A DNA stretch of 8,178 bases from JACRPI01 sp041671005 (lineage in GTDB: Archaea > Nanobdellota > Nanobdellia > Woesearchaeales > DSVV01): contig JBAZCJ010000059.1 of NCBI GenBank assembly GCA_041671005.1, positions 1 through 8,178 of the forward strand. Reading direction: 5' to 3'. The notes under the pieces were generated by a model that worked only from the letters and a program-made list of their open reading frames with translations, did no database searches and had not been told where the DNA came from. Positions 6,784-8,178 of this stretch are shown here, piece after piece; position 1 is the stretch's first letter, and each line of letters starts with the position of its first letter. Both the position numbers and the translations under genes were made by a program.

Positions 6784-6815
6784 AACCCCTTCATTTCCTA
6801 TGGAACACTACTATT
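6784..6815. repeat. direct repeat, copy B (32 bp)
   Basis: This second copy starts exactly 100 nt after copy A. It ends 22 nt before the TATA-like box of the 6868 gene, so it lies in the upstream control region of that gene. The 68-nt interval between copies carries two palindromes and is itself nearly bounded by gtacc (6721-6725) and ggtac (6778-6782). Confidence 0.85.
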
Positions 6816-6837
6816 AAGTCATATAAGAAACATAAGA

Positions 6838-6848
6838 TTTATTAAATA
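6838..6848 (+). promoter_or_regulatory. TATA-like promoter of the 6868 gene
   Basis: The stretch tttattaaata is centred about 25 nt before the ATG at 6868. No Shine-Dalgarno sequence is present, so the transcript is probably leaderless. Confidence 0.6.
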
Positions 6849-6867
6849 ACCATTAGTTGATAGTAAA

Positions 6868-7395
6868 ATGACTCTTAACCTTGAAATTATTGTTGAAAAA
6901 CTAAAGAAAAAAAATGAATATTGGACTACATTAATTTCTACAGAGTTAGGAGGATTAGTTGGATCATTAACAAGTTCTTATGTAATTCCTCAGATAACAT
7001 CGTCTACAATAGCACGAGCAGCAGGTATACTCTCTGGAGAATATATTCTTGCAACAGCAGGTCAAATAGGAGCTTATTGGTATCATAATAAAGAAAAAGC
7101 AAAACAAGAAGATGGCTCTATTAATTATACTCGAGCATTAATTGATACTGCAAAAATATTATTGTATGATATTCCCATAACATCAACAGCATATGCAATT
7201 ACTGCACCATGTACATATTACATGGTTTCTCATAATTGGAATAAAGGAGTAACTGCAGTATTAACTAGTTTAACAGTCATGGCAGTATGGAACGGAATGA
7301 ATTATTTAGTATATAATGTCATCAAAGAACGAATAGATGAAAAAATACTTCAAAATGCAGTTTCTTTAATTACTTCACGAACAAGCACAAAATAA
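6868..7395 (+). CDS. multi-pass membrane protein, unknown function
   Basis: I do not recognise this 175-aa protein. A short helical, Lys-rich N-terminus (residues 1-17, with four Lys in 11-15) precedes about four hydrophobic segments: roughly 22-43, 49-72, 93-120 and 126-151. The polar loop 73-88 is rich in Lys and Glu. The first two segments are Gly, Ser and Ala rich, which favours close helix packing. The C-terminus (153-175) is a short amphipathic helix and polar tail. The N-terminal charge suggests a cytoplasmic N-terminus. There is no signal peptide and no enzyme motif. A small transporter-like or scaffold role is possible, but nothing singles one out. The start is fixed by the TATA box 25 nt upstream. 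The upstream region carries the paired 32-bp repeats, which may control this gene. Confidence 0.7.
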   Translation: MTLNLEIIVEKLKKKNEYWTTLISTELGGLVGSLTSSYVIPQITSSTIARAAGILSGEYILATAGQIGAYWYHNKEKAKQEDGSINYTRALIDTAKILLYDIPITSTAYAITAPCTYYMVSHNWNKGVTAVLTSLTVMAVWNGMNYLVYNVIKERIDEKILQNAVSLITSRTSTK

Positions 7396-7423
7396 CCACT
7401 AAACAGTGATAAAATACCGCAAA

Positions 7424-7434
7424 TTATATAAATA
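7424..7434 (+). promoter_or_regulatory. TATA-like promoter of the structured leader and 7535 gene
   Basis: The stretch ttatataaata is centred at about 7429. Transcription would begin near 7454, which is the first base of the predicted outer stem. The box is therefore about 105 nt from the ATG at 7535. This is the one promoter in the window that predicts a long 5' leader. Confidence 0.65.
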
Positions 7435-7453
7435 ACCTCAACATTAAGTCCAC

Positions 7454-7513
7454 TGTGGGGAAGGTTGGGGGTCATTTTCGCAAGAAGATGAAGGGACCTT
7501 TCTCGCGCTTTTT
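7454..7513 (+). ncRNA. structured G+C-rich leader RNA or small RNA with T-run terminator
   Basis: This segment is far richer in G+C than its surroundings and folds by eye into one long hairpin. The outer stem pairs 7454-7465 with 7496-7507 (12 pairs, four of them G-U). A purine-rich internal loop follows: tggggg at 7466-7471 against aggg at 7492-7495. The inner stem pairs 7472-7479 with 7484-7491 (8 pairs, one G-U) and is closed by a GCAA tetraloop of the GNRA class. A run of five T (7509-7513) follows the base of the stem, as in a terminator. The upstream TATA box predicts a 5' end at the base of the stem. It could be a regulatory leader of the 7535 gene or an independent small RNA of about 60 nt. 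I do not recognise a known riboswitch or RNA family. Confidence 0.55.
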
Positions 7514-7522
7514 CAATAACTG

Positions 7523-7527
7523 GGTGA
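7523..7527 (+). promoter_or_regulatory. Shine-Dalgarno site of the 7535 gene
   Basis: GGTGA lies 7 nt before the ATG at 7535 and matches the anti-SD end of archaeal 16S rRNA. It lies 9 nt after the T-run of the structured leader, so readthrough past that hairpin would be needed to expose it in an mRNA. Confidence 0.65.
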
Positions 7528-7534
7528 GATCACA

Positions 7535-8110
7535 ATGAACAAAATACTTGCATTAATCATGACTGTTGGCGTTGTTGCAGCAGTAGCTTTAGCTATTCTT
7601 ATTTATTCAGAACCTGAACAACAGCCAATAACATATACATATCCTGTTTCTGGAGAATATACCAGCTATGAAGTAATACATTCAAGTAAAGGGTATCTTG
7701 GCAGTGTTTCAGAATATACAGACTATGGATTATCAGACGCTGAAAAACAAGCAATGTTTGAACAATCAATAGAAGAACAAAATGCATTAGCAGGATATGA
7801 ACAAGCTCGTGCAGTTGCAGAAGCTGATACAGCAGATTCTTTTGAACAGTCAGAAGAACAAAGAATTGCAGAATATTGTGAAGACGAAGGCTTAGGAAGC
7901 TGTTATAATATCAAATATACTTGTGATACACAATATTATTATCATTTAGTTACAATTGAATGTGAAGATTCTAGTTATGATCCGTGGAAAGAAATTAATC
8001 AAGGAAAAGATTATGCATGTGATGAATGGAAAGTCACAGTAGACACAACTGATTTTGACGTTAGAGAAAACGACGAAAGTTATTGGGAAAACTATGGCTA
8101 TATGTGGTGA
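7535..8110 (+). CDS. membrane-anchored extracellular protein with five cysteines, unknown function
   Basis: A 191-aa protein. Residues 4-23 form one hydrophobic helix after a short basic N-terminus, with no clear cleavage site or lipobox, so it is probably an uncleaved N-terminal anchor with the rest outside the cell. Residues 25-62 are Tyr, Ser and Pro rich. Residues 66-114 read as a long, highly acidic helix (Glu, Gln, Ala), possibly a coiled coil. The C-terminal domain (115-191) holds Cys115, 123, 130, 143 and 162 and many Tyr and Trp, suggesting a small disulfide-stabilised fold with one odd cysteine. I do not recognise the family. Translation is SD-led (GGTGA at 7523-7527) behind the structured leader. 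The stop codon overlaps the SD of the next gene, so the two are probably an operon. Confidence 0.75.
   Translation: MNKILALIMTVGVVAAVALAILIYSEPEQQPITYTYPVSGEYTSYEVIHSSKGYLGSVSEYTDYGLSDAEKQAMFEQSIEEQNALAGYEQARAVAEADTADSFEQSEEQRIAEYCEDEGLGSCYNIKYTCDTQYYYHLVTIECEDSSYDPWKEINQGKDYACDEWKVTVDTTDFDVRENDESYWENYGYMW
8106..8110 (+). promoter_or_regulatory. Shine-Dalgarno site overlapping a stop codon
   Basis: GGTGA includes the TGA stop of the preceding gene and lies 8 nt before the ATG at 8119. This arrangement suggests translational coupling and supports the partial gene there. Confidence 0.6.
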
Positions 8111-8118
8111 GTATTAAC

Positions 8119-8178
8119 ATGTTCTTAAATCTTCAAAAATTACGTGAGGATCCAACATTAGATCAAAAACAATTAAAA
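8119..8178 (+). CDS. partial gene, N-terminus only, cut by the window end
   Basis: An open frame of 20 codons runs from ATG at 8119 to the end of the window without a stop. The visible residues (beginning MFLNLQKLRED, then many Gln and Lys) look soluble and helical, with no signal peptide. It is preceded by a well-spaced GGTGA and lies 8 nt after the 7535 gene, so it is probably the next gene in the same operon. Too little is present to suggest a function. Confidence 0.5.
   Translation, partial: MFLNLQKLREDPTLDQKQLK

Noticed and set aside
6684..6815. CRISPR array
   Set aside because: There are only two repeat copies, the 68-nt interval is long for a spacer and contains palindromes, and no cas gene is nearby.
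7599..7787. Minus-strand 62-aa frame antisense to the five-cysteine protein gene
   Set aside because: It is a shadow of a gene with SD and anchor, and has no start signals of its own.

Overview
This is an AT-rich (roughly 30% G+C) window, most likely from an archaeon and probably a DPANN-type lineage such as Woesearchaeota or Pacearchaeota. Six start codons have an archaeal TATA-like box about 25-28 nt upstream, which is the geometry of leaderless mRNAs. The large surface protein (signal peptide, LamG fold, tandem Ig/PKD-like repeats, dozens of N-glycosylation sequons, C-terminal membrane helices) is of a kind common in those genomes. The archaeal call is well supported by the promoters. The DPANN call is inference from protein style alone.

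Layout. From 157 to 2356 four plus-strand genes follow one another: a small acidic disordered protein (157-429), an unrecognised 129-aa protein (472-861), an MnmC2-like tRNA methyltransferase (933-1592) and a lipoprotein with an SLT/lysozyme-like lytic transglycosylase domain (1607-2356). Each has its own promoter signal, so this is a series of single units rather than a clear operon. Convergent with them, on the minus strand, are the 956-aa surface protein (2375-5245) and an unrecognised 113-aa protein upstream of it (5327-5668). An 87-nt divergent promoter region then leads to an unrecognised 292-aa plus-strand protein (5756-6634).

The 233-nt gap 6635-6867 holds two near-identical 32-bp direct repeats exactly 100 nt apart, with several perfect inverted repeats between them. 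After it come an unrecognised multi-pass membrane protein (6868-7395), a strikingly G+C-rich and foldable leader (7454-7513: two stacked stems, GCAA tetraloop, terminal T-run), a membrane-anchored cysteine-containing extracellular protein (7535-8110), and the start of a translationally coupled gene that runs off the window (8119 onward).

Most products here are cell-surface or envelope proteins: the lipoprotein, the giant glycoprotein, the multi-pass protein and the anchored Cys protein. The methyltransferase is the one clear housekeeping-type enzyme. No mobile element, CRISPR array, tRNA or rRNA is visible. The parts most worth a second look are the structured leader at 7454-7513, the peptidoglycan-hydrolase-like lipoprotein in a presumed archaeon, and the paired repeats at 6684-6815. 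I do not see a complete, recognisable new multi-gene system.
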